Part shown: positions 54,566 through 63,278 of the stretch, in pieces
How the letters are laid out: every line of letters starts with the position of its first letter
How positions within the stretch are numbered: the first letter of the stretch is position 1
NCBI RefSeq assembly: GCF_037688875.1
Contig: NZ_JAWDIE010000014.1
Coordinates: 1 to 64,000, forward strand
From: Amphibiibacter pelophylacis
GTDB taxonomy: Bacteria > Pseudomonadota > Gammaproteobacteria > Burkholderiales > Burkholderiaceae_C
Direction of reading: 5' to 3'
Length of the DNA stretch: 64,000 bases
Notes under the pieces: model-generated
Seen by the model: only the letters and a program-made list of their open reading frames with translations
What the model was told of the DNA's origin: nothing
The model's database searches: none
Translations under genes and position numbers: made by a program

Positions 54566-56779
54566 TCATTTCCGGGCCAGTGTGGCCAGCGCCCAGCGTG
54601 CTGGGTCCAGTGCGGCCATCAGGCGGGTATCGACCGGCAGGGCTTCGCCAGTGATCAGCGCGGCCAGTGTCTCGCCCAGCAGCGGCGCCAGCGTCAGGCC
54701 GCGCGAGCCCAGGGCGGTGCACAGATACAGCCCGTCTTCGCGCGCGATGTGCTGGCTGGCGTAGGGGCGGCGCGCCGTGCGGGCGTCGGACGGCGCCGGG
54801 CTGGGGACGCGGCCCAGCAGCGGCAGGCGGTCGGGGCTGATGCAGCGCCAGCCGGTGCGTCCGTGCCAGGGCAGGGCCTGCCAGGCGCTTTGTGCGGTGT
54901 CCTCGCCCAGCAGGGCGGCCAGGCGCTGCAGGTTGTCCCGGTGATCGCTGTCCCGCACGCGCTCATCGCCGTCGTCCCACTGGTGCGTGGCGCCAAAAAC
55001 CAGCTCGCCGCCCCCGGGGTGGCCAGGCTGGGTGTCCAGCGCGTAGGCGTAGCGCGACAGCGGCAGGCGGGGCAGGGCGCTACCCAGCCCAGCGGCAGCC
55101 AGGTCGGCGCGGCGGATCTGGCTGATCTGGCCGCGCTGGGCGCGCAGTTCGGGCGCCCACCACAGCGCGCCGCCATCCGGCGCCAGGCTGCGCTGCAGCA
55201 GGGGCAGTGCAGTGTGTGCGCTGGCGACGACGATGGCGTCGGCCGGATCGGCCAGGGCCATGCCGTCCGCGTCCAGCGCCAGCCAGCGCGGCGGGGTGTC
55301 GCTTGTGGCCCCCGCTGTTTCCCGCTGCAGCCGGGCGACGTCTGCGCCGCCACGCCAGTGGACGCCCGGCGTATCCAGCCAGTGGCGGACCAGCGCGGCT
55401 GGGCTGACCCAGCCGCCGTGCGCAAAGAGCAAGGCGCTGCCCTTTGGCGATTGCTGCAGTGGCAGGCCCAGTAGCGCTGAGGTTTCAGCGGCGTCCAGCA
55501 CCCGGGCGTAACGCTCGTCCATGCCCAGCGCGGCCATTTGTTGCTGCAGGGCGTGGGCGTCGTCATCCTGCAGGCGCAGAAAACCGTTCAGGCGACCCGG
55601 CACACGCCCCGGCGCCGTCTCTTGCGCCAGCAGCGGCGCGATCTGTCCGTGCGCGAACAGCGCCGCGCTGCGCAGCCAGCGGGCGTGACTGCCGTCCTCC
55701 AGGTGAACAATGCCGTGCAGCAGCCCGGCCGGGTTGCCCGAGGCGCCGCTGGCGGGCTGTGCGGCGGCGTCAAGGACGGTGCAACGCCAGCCGCGCAGGG
55801 CCAGAGCCTGCGCGGTGCTGGCCCCGGCCAGGCCGCCGCCGACGATGACGGCGTGAGCTTCGCCGTCCCGGGGCAACGCCACTGGCTGGAAGGCGGCGGG
55901 CCGCGGTGCGTGCCAGCGCGGCTGGTAGTGGGCTTCCAGGCGCCGCCGCTTGCCGCCAAAACCGGGGCGTCTTTGGCAGACAAACCCGGCGGCGGTCAGC
56001 GCGTCGCGCACGGCCGGGGCGGTGCTCCAAGTAGCCAGCGTGGCGCCGGGGCGCGACAGCCGGGCCACCTGGCGCATCAGCTCGGGCGACCACAGGGCGG
56101 GGTTCAGCTGCGGGGAAAATCCGTCCAGGTAGACCGCATCCACCTGCGCCTGCAGGCGCGGCAGCACGCGGGCGGCGTCGCCCAGCCACAGGCGAACGGT
56201 GACGCGCCCGCCATCAAAGCGCAGCGTGTGGCTGCCAGGCGTGCAGGGCGGCCACTGGGCCAGCAGTTCGCGGGCCAATGCCTGGCGCTGGATGTCCGCC
56301 GGGTCCAGGTCGCCTTTTTGATCAACCTGGTGATTCTGGCGATCCAGGCCGTGCGCCTGCGCCAGATCCTGCGGCCGGGCGGGGAACTGCTCCACGGCCA
56401 GATAAAGCAGCCGTGCGCCGGGCGTGCGGGGCGTATCCCGCCAGGCCTGCAGTGTGGAGAGCAGGTTGTGCCCGAGCCCAAAGCCGGTTTCCAGCAGCGT
56501 GAAGGGCCGCGCCGGATCGCCCCACTGCGCCGCATCCTGCCAGCGCTCCGGCAGGCCATTACCCGCCAGAAACACCGCCCGCGCCTGCGCCGCGGCCCCC
56601 GCGCGGCTGTGATAGACATCGCCAAAGCCGGGCGCGTGCGCCGTGCCCTCAGCATCGAACACCACCCGCGCCGGACGCACGCCCCCAGCGTTGCTGCCTT
56701 CGTGACCAGACACAAAAAAGGCCCCCGAAGGGGCCTGATCATCCGGCCCGGTGCTGGCCGACATGCGGGCTGAAATCAC
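54566..56779 (-). CDS. mnmC: Bifunctional tRNA mnm5s2U biosynthesis protein MnmC
   Basis: Completes the 5-methylaminomethyl-2-thiouridine at tRNA position 34. The N-terminal half is the SAM methyltransferase MnmC2 (LLETGFGLGHNLLSTLQAW near residue 95, VYLDGFSPQLNPALW near 216), and the C-terminal half is the FAD oxidase MnmC1 (AVIVGGGLAGASTAQALALRGW near 311, GLYLCTALGSRGLTLAPLLG near 694). The longest frame starts with GTG overlapping the efp stop (GTGA). However, an intrinsic terminator lies inside its first 25 codons and the conserved part begins only at VRPARVVFDAEG (about residue 34). The true start may be GTG 56713 or 56680, or ATG 56764 if read-through occurs. Confidence 0.88.
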   Translation of the reverse strand: MISARMSASTGPDDQAPSGAFFVSGHEGSNAGGVRPARVVFDAEGTAHAPGFGDVYHSRAGAAAQARAVFLAGNGLPERWQDAAQWGDPARPFTLLETGFGLGHNLLSTLQAWRDTPRTPGARLLYLAVEQFPARPQDLAQAHGLDRQNHQVDQKGDLDPADIQRQALARELLAQWPPCTPGSHTLRFDGGRVTVRLWLGDAARVLPRLQAQVDAVYLDGFSPQLNPALWSPELMRQVARLSRPGATLATWSTAPAVRDALTAAGFVCQRRPGFGGKRRRLEAHYQPRWHAPRPAAFQPVALPRDGEAHAVIVGGGLAGASTAQALALRGWRCTVLDAAAQPASGASGNPAGLLHGIVHLEDGSHARWLRSAALFAHGQIAPLLAQETAPGRVPGRLNGFLRLQDDDAHALQQQMAALGMDERYARVLDAAETSALLGLPLQQSPKGSALLFAHGGWVSPAALVRHWLDTPGVHWRGGADVARLQRETAGATSDTPPRWLALDADGMALADPADAIVVASAHTALPLLQRSLAPDGGALWWAPELRAQRGQISQIRRADLAAAGLGSALPRLPLSRYAYALDTQPGHPGGGELVFGATHQWDDGDERVRDSDHRDNLQRLAALLGEDTAQSAWQALPWHGRTGWRCISPDRLPLLGRVPSPAPSDARTARRPYASQHIAREDGLYLCTALGSRGLTLAPLLGETLAALITGEALPVDTRLMAALDPARWALATLARK
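56714..56736 (-). terminator. efp terminator inside the mnmC frame
   Basis: On the minus strand AGGCCCC-TTCG-GGGGCCT followed by TTTTT forms a 7-bp stem with a stable UUCG tetraloop, 40 bases after the efp stop. It falls within the longest possible mnmC coding frame. Confidence 0.85.
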
Positions 56780-57330
56780 ACGCGCTTGCGGTACTCGTGG
56801 GTGCGGGTGTCGATTTCGATCATGTCGTCCTGCGCCACGAAAATCGGCACCATGATCTCGAAACCCGTCGCGATCTTGGCCGGCTTGAGCACCTTGCCCG
56901 ACGTGTCGCCCTTGACGGCAGGCTCGGTCCAGGTGATCTGGCGCACGACGCTGGTGGGCAGTTCGACCGAAATGGCCTTGCCGTCATAGAACACCACTTC
57001 AACTTCCATGCCGTCCTCCAGGTAGGAGATGGCGTCACCCATGTTTTCGGATTCGACTTCGAACTGGTTGTACTCGGCGTCCATGAAGACGTACATGGGA
57101 TCGGCGAAGTAGGAGTAGGTGCACTCTTTCTTCTCCAGCACGATCTGGTCCATTTTGTCGTCGGCCTTGAAGACAACTTCAGTGCCGCTGTTGTTCAGCA
57201 GGCTCTTGAGCTTCATGCGCACGGTGGCGCTGTTGCGGCCGCCACGGCTGTATTCGGTGCGCAGCACGACCATGGGGTCTTTGCCGTGCATGATGACGTT
57301 GCCGGCGCGGATTTCTTGAGCGATTTTCAT
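56776..57330 (-). CDS. efp: Elongation factor P
   Basis: Relieves ribosome stalling at polyproline stretches. The 184-residue product has the three-domain EF-P pattern: MKIAQEIRAGNVIMHGKDPM, the modified loop YSRGGRNSATVRMK, and the C-terminal DTSGKVLKPAKIATGFEIMV. Residue 32, at the loop tip, is arginine, which in beta-proteobacteria is rhamnosylated by EarP, in place of the lysine used by EpmA. earP is not adjacent in this window; mnmC follows instead. No Shine-Dalgarno is visible; the ATG is fixed by the conserved start. Confidence 0.97.
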   Translation of the reverse strand: MKIAQEIRAGNVIMHGKDPMVVLRTEYSRGGRNSATVRMKLKSLLNNSGTEVVFKADDKMDQIVLEKKECTYSYFADPMYVFMDAEYNQFEVESENMGDAISYLEDGMEVEVVFYDGKAISVELPTSVVRQITWTEPAVKGDTSGKVLKPAKIATGFEIMVPIFVAQDDMIEIDTRTHEYRKRV

Positions 57331-57434
57331 GATGTTTCGGGGGGAGCGAAAAAGGAGATTCGCCGGAGCGTCCGGCGCATAACCCGGCATTATCGCATCG
57401 CGGCGGCGATTCGGCCAGCCGCGATGCGCCGGAA

Positions 57435-58130
57435 TCAGGCCCTGGGCCCGTCGCGCAGCCAGTCGGCCAGGTCCTGCGGGCTGCGCGCAATGTGATTCGC
57501 GCCCCAGCCTTCGATGGGGCCGCTGTCGCCCAGGTAGCCCCAGGCCGCCGCCACCGCGACCATGCCGGCCGCGTGCGCGGCCTGGATGTCGCGCAGATCG
57601 TCGCCCACATACACGCAGCGCTGCGGCGCCACGCCCAGCGCTTCGGCGCAGTGCAGCAGCGGCGCCGGGTGCGGTTTGGGGTGCGCGGTGGTGTCGCCGC
57701 AGACCAGCACACGGCTGGCGTCCAGCGCGCGCAGCCCGGCGACCACGGGCCGGGCGTAGCGCGTGTGCTTGTTGGTCATGATGCCCCAGGGCAGGGCCAG
57801 ATCGTGCAGCGTCTGCAGCAGTTCGGGCACGCCGGGGAAGGGGCGGGTCTCGTTCAGCAGCCCGGTTTCGTAAGCGGCCAGGAAAGCCACCCGTGCGGCC
57901 TCGTAGCCGTCATCGTCGGGCGTCAGCCCCAGCGCCACACCCACCAGACCCCGCGCGCCGTTGCTGACCTGCGGCCGCAGCGCTTCAAAGGGCAGCGGTT
58001 CCAGAGCGCGCTGGCGACGCAGCGTGTTGGCGGCACCGGCCAGGTCGGGGGCGCTGTCGATCAGCGTGCCGTCCAGGTCAAAAAAGACGGCATCGGGCCG
58101 TGACGTGGGCAGATTACGGTTCAAGGGCAT
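57435..58130 (-). CDS. gph: Phosphoglycolate phosphatase (HAD superfamily)
   Basis: Removes phosphate from 2-phosphoglycolate. The 231-residue HAD hydrolase has motif I FFDLDGTLIDSAPDL near residues 16-30, motif II TNKH near 118, motif III lysine in TAHPKPHPAPLL near 147, and motif IV YVGDDLRDIQAAHAAGM near 172. Start codon 8 bases past the ubiG stop, so the two form an operon; this ubiG-gph order is common in Burkholderiales. Closely related HAD enzymes (for example MupP) cannot be fully excluded. Confidence 0.88.
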   Translation of the reverse strand: MPLNRNLPTSRPDAVFFDLDGTLIDSAPDLAGAANTLRRQRALEPLPFEALRPQVSNGARGLVGVALGLTPDDDGYEAARVAFLAAYETGLLNETRPFPGVPELLQTLHDLALPWGIMTNKHTRYARPVVAGLRALDASRVLVCGDTTAHPKPHPAPLLHCAEALGVAPQRCVYVGDDLRDIQAAHAAGMVAVAAAWGYLGDSGPIEGWGANHIARSPQDLADWLRDGPRA

Positions 58131-58138
58131 GGCGTGTT

Positions 58139-58858
58139 TCAGCCCTGCAGCGGCCGGCGGCAGGACATCATGTAGTTGATGGGGGTGCGCGCGCTGATCC
58201 AGGCGCGCCGGGTGATCGGGTTGTAACCCAGGCCTGCGACACGCTCAAGCTGCAGCCCGGCATGGCGCGCCCAGGCGGCCAGCTCGGCCGGCTGGATGAA
58301 CTGCGCATAATCGTGCGTTCCCCTGGGAATCAGGCCTGTCAGGTATTCGGCCGCCACAATGGCGCCCAGAAAGGCCGCCGGATGGCGGTTGAGCGTCGAA
58401 AAAAACACCTGCCCCCCGGGTTTCACCAGGCGCGCGCAGGCCGCGACGATGGAGACCGGGTCGGGCACGTGCTCCAGCATTTCCATGCAGCTGACCACGT
58501 CGTAGCGCTGGGGTTCGCGCTCGGCCAGCGCTTCAGCGGCGATGGTTTCGTAGCGGATGTGCTCCAGCCCCTGCTCCAGCGCGTGCAGGCGCGCAACCTG
58601 CAGCGAGGCGTCGGCCAGGTCCACGCCCAGCGCACTGCGGGCGTTGCGGCCCAGCGATTCGGTCAGCAGACCGCCCCCGCAGCCCACATCCAACACGTCG
58701 CGCCCCTCGACCTGGGCCTGTGCGGTGATCCAGCGCGTGCGCAGCGGGTTGATGTCGTGCAGGGTTTTGAACTCGCCGTCCGGATCCCACCAGTGCTGGG
58801 CCAGCGCGGCGAATTTGCCGATTTCCTGTGGGTTGACGTTGGCGGCGGCGACAGTCAT
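58139..58858 (-). CDS. ubiG: Ubiquinone biosynthesis O-methyltransferase
   Basis: SAM-dependent enzyme for both O-methylations of ubiquinone synthesis. The 239-residue product has FAALAQHWWDPDGEFKTLHD near residue 16, DINPLRTRWI, the SAM-binding LDVGCGGGLLTESL near 56-69, CMEMLEHVPDP near 123 and YDPITRRA-like YNPITRRAWIS near 217. AGGAG precedes the chosen ATG; the frame extends upstream into the ompA terminator and is not used. Cotranscribed with gph. Confidence 0.96.
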   Translation of the reverse strand: MTVAAANVNPQEIGKFAALAQHWWDPDGEFKTLHDINPLRTRWITAQAQVEGRDVLDVGCGGGLLTESLGRNARSALGVDLADASLQVARLHALEQGLEHIRYETIAAEALAEREPQRYDVVSCMEMLEHVPDPVSIVAACARLVKPGGQVFFSTLNRHPAAFLGAIVAAEYLTGLIPRGTHDYAQFIQPAELAAWARHAGLQLERVAGLGYNPITRRAWISARTPINYMMSCRRPLQG

Positions 58859-58897
58859 GGGGCTCTCCTGAAAGCAAAGGGGAGGATGCCACAATGC

Positions 58898-58920
58898 AAA
58901 AACCCCGCCGAGGCGGGGTT
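58898..58920 (-). terminator. Terminator of the OmpA-type lipoprotein gene
   Basis: On the minus strand a 9-bp perfect stem (AACCCCGCC with GGCGGGGTT) is followed by TTT. It lies about 50 bases after the stop of the OmpA-type gene and before ubiG. Confidence 0.85.
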
Positions 58921-58971
58921 TCGAGCAGTGGGCCCGGCCGGGGCCGGACTCCAAGAGCATCCTGTGAGGGA

Positions 58972-59634
58972 TTACTTGGTGCGCTGACCCACGACTTCGA
59001 TTTCCACGCGACGGTTCTTCGCGCGGCCAGCGGCCGTCTTGTTCGAGGCGATAGGCTGCTTTTCGCCTTTGCCTTCGGTGTAGATGCGGCTGCGCTCGAT
59101 GCCCTTGCCGACCAGATATTCCTTGACCGCGTTGGCGCGGCGCAGGGACAGTTTCTGGTTGTAGGCGTCGGAGCCCACGCTGTCGGTGTGGCCAACAGCG
59201 ATGATGACTTCCAGGTTGATGTCTTTGGTCAGACCCGACAGCTCATCCAGCTTGCGGCGGCCTTCGGGCTTGAGCACGGACTTGTCGAAGTCGAAGAAGG
59301 CGTCGGCCTGGAAGGTGACCTTTTCGCTGACCGGAGCAGCCGGAGCGGGGGCAGGTGCCGTAGCGGGTGCAGGTGCCGGAGCGGGTGCCGGCACCGGAGC
59401 GGGTGCACCGGGCTTGCCACAGGCTTCGGAAGCTGCGGTTTCCGGCGTCCACACGCTGTTGCGCCAGCAGTGCTCGAAGGTGCCGTTCATCCAGACGGTG
59501 CCATCAGCAGCGCGCCAGTTGTTCACAGCGTTCTGGCTGTTGTCCATCATGCTGCCAGAAGGCATGCCGACGGAAGCACAGGCGGACAGGGCAGCAGACG
59601 CAACCAGCAGGGTTACGGTGTTGAGTTTTTTCAT
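58972..59634 (-). CDS. OmpA-family outer-membrane lipoprotein
   Basis: Anchors outer membrane to peptidoglycan. The 220-residue precursor has a signal peptide ending in the lipobox LSAC (Cys19). A short N-terminal domain with NNWRAADGTVWMNGTFEHCW (two cysteines) follows, then an Ala/Pro repeat linker near 80-100 and a C-terminal OmpA domain: FFDFDKSVLKPEGRRKLDEL, VIIAVGHTDSVGSDAYNQKL, LSLRRANAVKEYLV and NRRVEIEV. It lacks the eight-stranded barrel of classic OmpA, so it is Pal/OmpA-like. GAGAGGAG precedes the ATG. Its position before gyrA is conserved in the group. Confidence 0.9.
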   Translation of the reverse strand: MKKLNTVTLLVASAALSACASVGMPSGSMMDNSQNAVNNWRAADGTVWMNGTFEHCWRNSVWTPETAASEACGKPGAPAPVPAPAPAPAPATAPAPAPAAPVSEKVTFQADAFFDFDKSVLKPEGRRKLDELSGLTKDINLEVIIAVGHTDSVGSDAYNQKLSLRRANAVKEYLVGKGIERSRIYTEGKGEKQPIASNKTAAGRAKNRRVEIEVVGQRTK

Positions 59635-59937
59635 GATTCTCCTCTCGGTGGGAAATAAATCACGGGCCACAGAGAGGCCCCGTGCAAACTTGAAGGGTGA
59701 GAACCCGCGAGCCGCAGGGCATCACCACCAACGGGTCTGATTGTGCCATACGGTTTTTGGGGGCGAGCTTTTTGCCCGGGGGTCTTGCCGGGGCGGTGGG
59801 CGAATGTTGCAAACTTGATACAGCCACCGGCTTGCGGCCGGTTTCTGGCCGCTTCGCACCGGTGTGCAAAAGCGCTGCGTGAGCGCCTGGCGCAGCCTTT
59901 ACAATGACTAGTTGAACTGACCGCTTCCCGGACCGCC
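59635..59937. promoter_or_regulatory. Divergent ompA-gyrA regulatory region
   Basis: This 303-base region has no gene. TACAAT at 59900-59905 is a likely gyrA -10, 32 bases before its ATG, with a weak -35. CACAAT on the minus strand near 59738 may serve the OmpA-type gene. A nested stem-loop lies at 59825-59864: outer arms CACCGG/CCGGTG and inner arms GCGGCC/GGCCGC. It is not followed by T, so it is not an obvious terminator. Confidence 0.5.
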
Positions 59938-62607
59938 ATGAATTCTTTCGCCAAGGAAACCCTGCCCATCAGCCTCGAAGAGGAGATGAAGCGGTCCTAC
60001 CTGGATTACGCCATGAGCGTCATCGTGGGCCGGGCGCTGCCCGACGCCCGCGACGGACTCAAGCCCGTGCACCGGCGCGTGCTCTACGGCATGCACGAGC
60101 AGAACAACGACTGGAACCGGGCTTTCCGCAAGAGCGCCCGCATAGTCGGTGACGTGATGGGTAAATATCACCCGCACGGCGACAGCGCCATTTACGACAC
60201 CATCGTGCGCATGGCCCAGCCCTTTTCGCTGCGCCACATGCTGGTGGACGGGCAGGGCAACTTCGGTTCGATCGACGGTGACAACGCCGCCGCCATGCGC
60301 TACACCGAGATCCGTCTGGCCAAGATCGCCCACGAGATGCTGGCCGACATCGACAAGGAAACCGTCGATTTCGGACCCAACTACGATGGCTCCGAGAGCG
60401 AGCCGCTGGTCCTGCCGACGCGCCTGCCCAACCTGCTGGTCAACGGCAGCGCCGGGATCGCCGTGGGCATGGCCACCAACATTCCGCCGCACAATCTGTG
60501 CGAAGTGGTCGACGCCTGCCAGCACATGCTGGAGAACCCCGACGCTGGCATCGACGAGATCATGCAGTTCATCCCGGCGCCGGATTTCCCCACCGGCGGC
60601 ATCATTTACGGCCTGTCCGGCGTGCGCGAAGGCTATCGCACCGGGCGGGGCCGTGTGGTCATGCGCGCCAAGGTGCACTTCGAGGACATCGGCAAAGGCG
60701 AGCGCCAGGCGATCATCGTTGACGAGATCCCCTATCAGGTCAACAAGAAATCGTTGCTGGAGCGCATGGCCGAGCTGGTCAACGAGAAAAAGCTCGAAGG
60801 CATCAGCCACATCCAGGACGAATCGGATAAATCCGGCATGCGCGTGGTGATTGAGCTCAAGCGCGGCGAAGTGCCCGAGGTGGTGCTCAACAACCTGTAC
60901 AAGATGACGCAGCTGCAGGACAGCTTCGGCATCAATATGGTCGCGCTGATCGACAACCAGCCGCGCCTGTGCAACATCAAGGATCTGATCACCGTTTTCC
61001 TGCGTCACCGCCGCGAAGTCATCACCCGGCGCACCGTTTACGACCTGCGCAAAGCGCGCGAACGCGGCCACATCCTGGAAGGCCTGGCGGTGGCGCTGGC
61101 CAACATCGACGAGTTCATCCGCATCATCCGCGAATCGCCGACGCCGCCCGTTGCGCGCACCGCGCTGATGGAACGCGGCTGGGATTCGGCCATGGTCAAG
61201 GCCATGCTGGAGCGCACCGAGCTGGCGGGCCTGGGCGGCCGCGACGCTTTCGCGCCCGAGAATCTGCCAGCCCAGTTCGGACTGCAGCCGGATGGCCTTT
61301 ACCGCCTGACCGACGCGCAGGCTGGCGAAATTCTGCAGATGCGCCTGCAGCGCCTGACGGGTCTGGAGCAGGACAAAATCATCGCCGAGTACCGCGAGGT
61401 CATGGACCAGATCGCCGACCTGCTCGACATCCTGGCCAAGCCCGCGCGCGTCACCGCCATCATCGCGGGCGATCTGGACGCGCTGCGCAAAGAGTTCGGC
61501 GAGACCAAACTGGGCGCGCGCCGCAGCCACATCGAGCACAACGCGCAGGAACTGGGCACGGAAGACCTGATTACGCCGCTGGACATGGTGGTTACGCTGT
61601 CGCACACCGGCTATATCAAGAGCCAGCCGCTGTCCGAATACCGCGCGCAAAAGCGCGGCGGGCGCGGCAAGCAGGCGACCACGACCAAGGAAGACGACTG
61701 GGTGGACCAGCTTTTCGTGGCCAACACCCACGACTGGATGCTGTGTTTCAGCAACATGGGCCGCGTCTACTGGCTGAAGGTGTGGGAAGTGCCGCAGGGC
61801 GGACGCAATTCGCGCGGCAAGCCCATCGTCAACATGTTCCCGCTGCAGCCCGCCGAGAAAATCACCGTGGTGCTGCCGCTGACGGGCGAGTTCCGCAGCT
61901 TCCCCGAGGACCATTTTGTCTTCATGGCCACCCGCATGGGCACCGTGAAGAAAACCGCGCTGCCCGATTTCAGCAACCCGCGCAAGGCGGGCATCATCGC
62001 GGTCGACCTGGACGAGGGCGATTACCTGGTGGGCGCCGCGCTGACCGACGGCCGTCACGACGTGATGCTGTTCAGTGACGGCGGCAAGGCTGTGCGCTTT
62101 GACGAAGGCGACGTCCGCCCCATGGGCCGCCAGGCGCGCGGCGTGCGCGGCATGATGCTGGATGAGGGCCAGAGCGTCATCACGATGCTGGTCGCGGGCG
62201 ACGGTGAACAGAGCGTGCTCACCGCCACCGAAAACGGCTACGGCAAGCGCACCAGCATCACCGAATACACCCGCCACGGGCGCGGCACCAAGGGCATGAT
62301 CGCCATCCAGCAGTCGGGCCGCAACGGCCGCGTGGTGGCGGCGACGTTGGTCCACGCTGATGACGAGATCATGCTCATCACTGACACCGGCGTTCTGGTG
62401 CGCACGCGGGTGTCCGAGATCCGCGAACTGGGCCGCGCCACCCAGGGCGTGACGCTGATTGCGCTGGACGAAGGCGCCAAGCTGATCGGCCTGCAGCGCA
62501 TTGTCGAGAACGATGCGGCTGACGATGTGTCCGATGTCACGCTGGACGGCGCCGCAGATGCTTCTGCCCCCGATGATGCCAGGCCTGAAACACCGTCCGC
62601 TGAATAA
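59938..62607 (+). CDS. gyrA: DNA gyrase subunit A
   Basis: Breakage-reunion subunit of the supercoiling type II topoisomerase. The 889-residue product has the catalytic tyrosine at 122 (AAMRYTEIRLAK). The quinolone-resistance region is wild type by E. coli numbering, with Ser83 and Asp87 in GDSAIYDTIVRMAQ. The C-terminal domain carries the GyrA box (QKRGGRGKQ near residue 565) and six beta-pinwheel blades. The last ~20 residues are acidic. No frameshift or insertion. Confidence 0.99.
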   Translation: MNSFAKETLPISLEEEMKRSYLDYAMSVIVGRALPDARDGLKPVHRRVLYGMHEQNNDWNRAFRKSARIVGDVMGKYHPHGDSAIYDTIVRMAQPFSLRHMLVDGQGNFGSIDGDNAAAMRYTEIRLAKIAHEMLADIDKETVDFGPNYDGSESEPLVLPTRLPNLLVNGSAGIAVGMATNIPPHNLCEVVDACQHMLENPDAGIDEIMQFIPAPDFPTGGIIYGLSGVREGYRTGRGRVVMRAKVHFEDIGKGERQAIIVDEIPYQVNKKSLLERMAELVNEKKLEGISHIQDESDKSGMRVVIELKRGEVPEVVLNNLYKMTQLQDSFGINMVALIDNQPRLCNIKDLITVFLRHRREVITRRTVYDLRKARERGHILEGLAVALANIDEFIRIIRESPTPPVARTALMERGWDSAMVKAMLERTELAGLGGRDAFAPENLPAQFGLQPDGLYRLTDAQAGEILQMRLQRLTGLEQDKIIAEYREVMDQIADLLDILAKPARVTAIIAGDLDALRKEFGETKLGARRSHIEHNAQELGTEDLITPLDMVVTLSHTGYIKSQPLSEYRAQKRGGRGKQATTTKEDDWVDQLFVANTHDWMLCFSNMGRVYWLKVWEVPQGGRNSRGKPIVNMFPLQPAEKITVVLPLTGEFRSFPEDHFVFMATRMGTVKKTALPDFSNPRKAGIIAVDLDEGDYLVGAALTDGRHDVMLFSDGGKAVRFDEGDVRPMGRQARGVRGMMLDEGQSVITMLVAGDGEQSVLTATENGYGKRTSITEYTRHGRGTKGMIAIQQSGRNGRVVAATLVHADDEIMLITDTGVLVRTRVSEIRELGRATQGVTLIALDEGAKLIGLQRIVENDAADDVSDVTLDGAADASAPDDARPETPSAE

Positions 62608-62678
62608 ACGATGAAACCTCTGCGTGCGGACTGACTCCAAGCCCGTGTTGCTCACCGTATCAATTACCAAGGAAAAAC

Positions 62679-63266
62679 GTGCAAGTGCAAGTCATGAAAA
62701 TCAAATCTCTGGCCGTGGCGGCCGCGTGTGTGATGGGCGTTCTGGCGGTGCAGCCCGCGCTGGCCCAGTCGGCCGACAAGAAGGCCCTGATCCAGAAGCT
62801 GGTCCAGCTGCAGCAGCCGGGCATTGATGCCATGTCGCGCGGTCTGGTTCAAGGTCCTGCCTCGCAGCTGCTGGACGAAGCCGCTGGTTACATCCAGACG
62901 CAGGTGCCGCCCGCGCAGCAGCAGGCCATGGCCAAGGGCGTGGATGACGACGTCAAGAAGTACATGGACGACGCCCTACCCATGGTGCGCAGCAGCGCGA
63001 CCAAGCTGGCGCCGTCGGTTCTGGGCCCGATTTTTGAGAAAAACTTCACGGTTGAAGAGCTTCAGCAGGCCATCCAGATTCTGGAATCGCCCGTGCAGAA
63101 AAAGCTGCAGCAGATTTCGCCCGAGCTTCAGCAGGCCCTGGTGGACGCCGTGGTCAAGAGCACTGATGCGCAGATCCAGCCCAAAATCGCCAATCTGAAC
63201 ACCAGCCTGCGCAAGCGCCTGAACATTCCGGCGAACTCGCCTGCAGTGGCTGCGCCCAAGAAGTAA
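62679..63266 (+). CDS. DUF2059 exported protein
   Basis: A 195-residue secreted protein of unknown function. The signal peptide (MKIKSLAVAAACVMGVLAVQ, cleavage after ALAQ) is followed by a helical DUF2059 domain with FEKNFTVEELQQAIQILESP near residue 122, the family's most conserved part. The start is taken as GTG because AAGGA lies five bases before it; the ATG five codons later gives a more usual signal peptide but has no ribosome site. It sits between gyrA and serC, its usual place in related genomes. Confidence 0.8.
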   Translation: MQVQVMKIKSLAVAAACVMGVLAVQPALAQSADKKALIQKLVQLQQPGIDAMSRGLVQGPASQLLDEAAGYIQTQVPPAQQQAMAKGVDDDVKKYMDDALPMVRSSATKLAPSVLGPIFEKNFTVEELQQAIQILESPVQKKLQQISPELQQALVDAVVKSTDAQIQPKIANLNTSLRKRLNIPANSPAVAAPKK

Positions 63267-63278
63267 GCCGGGTTGGCC

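Noticed and set aside
60181..60201. Possible quinolone-resistance change in gyrA
   Set aside because: Ser83 and Asp87 are both present; the Val-to-Ile difference at 85 is a common natural variant.
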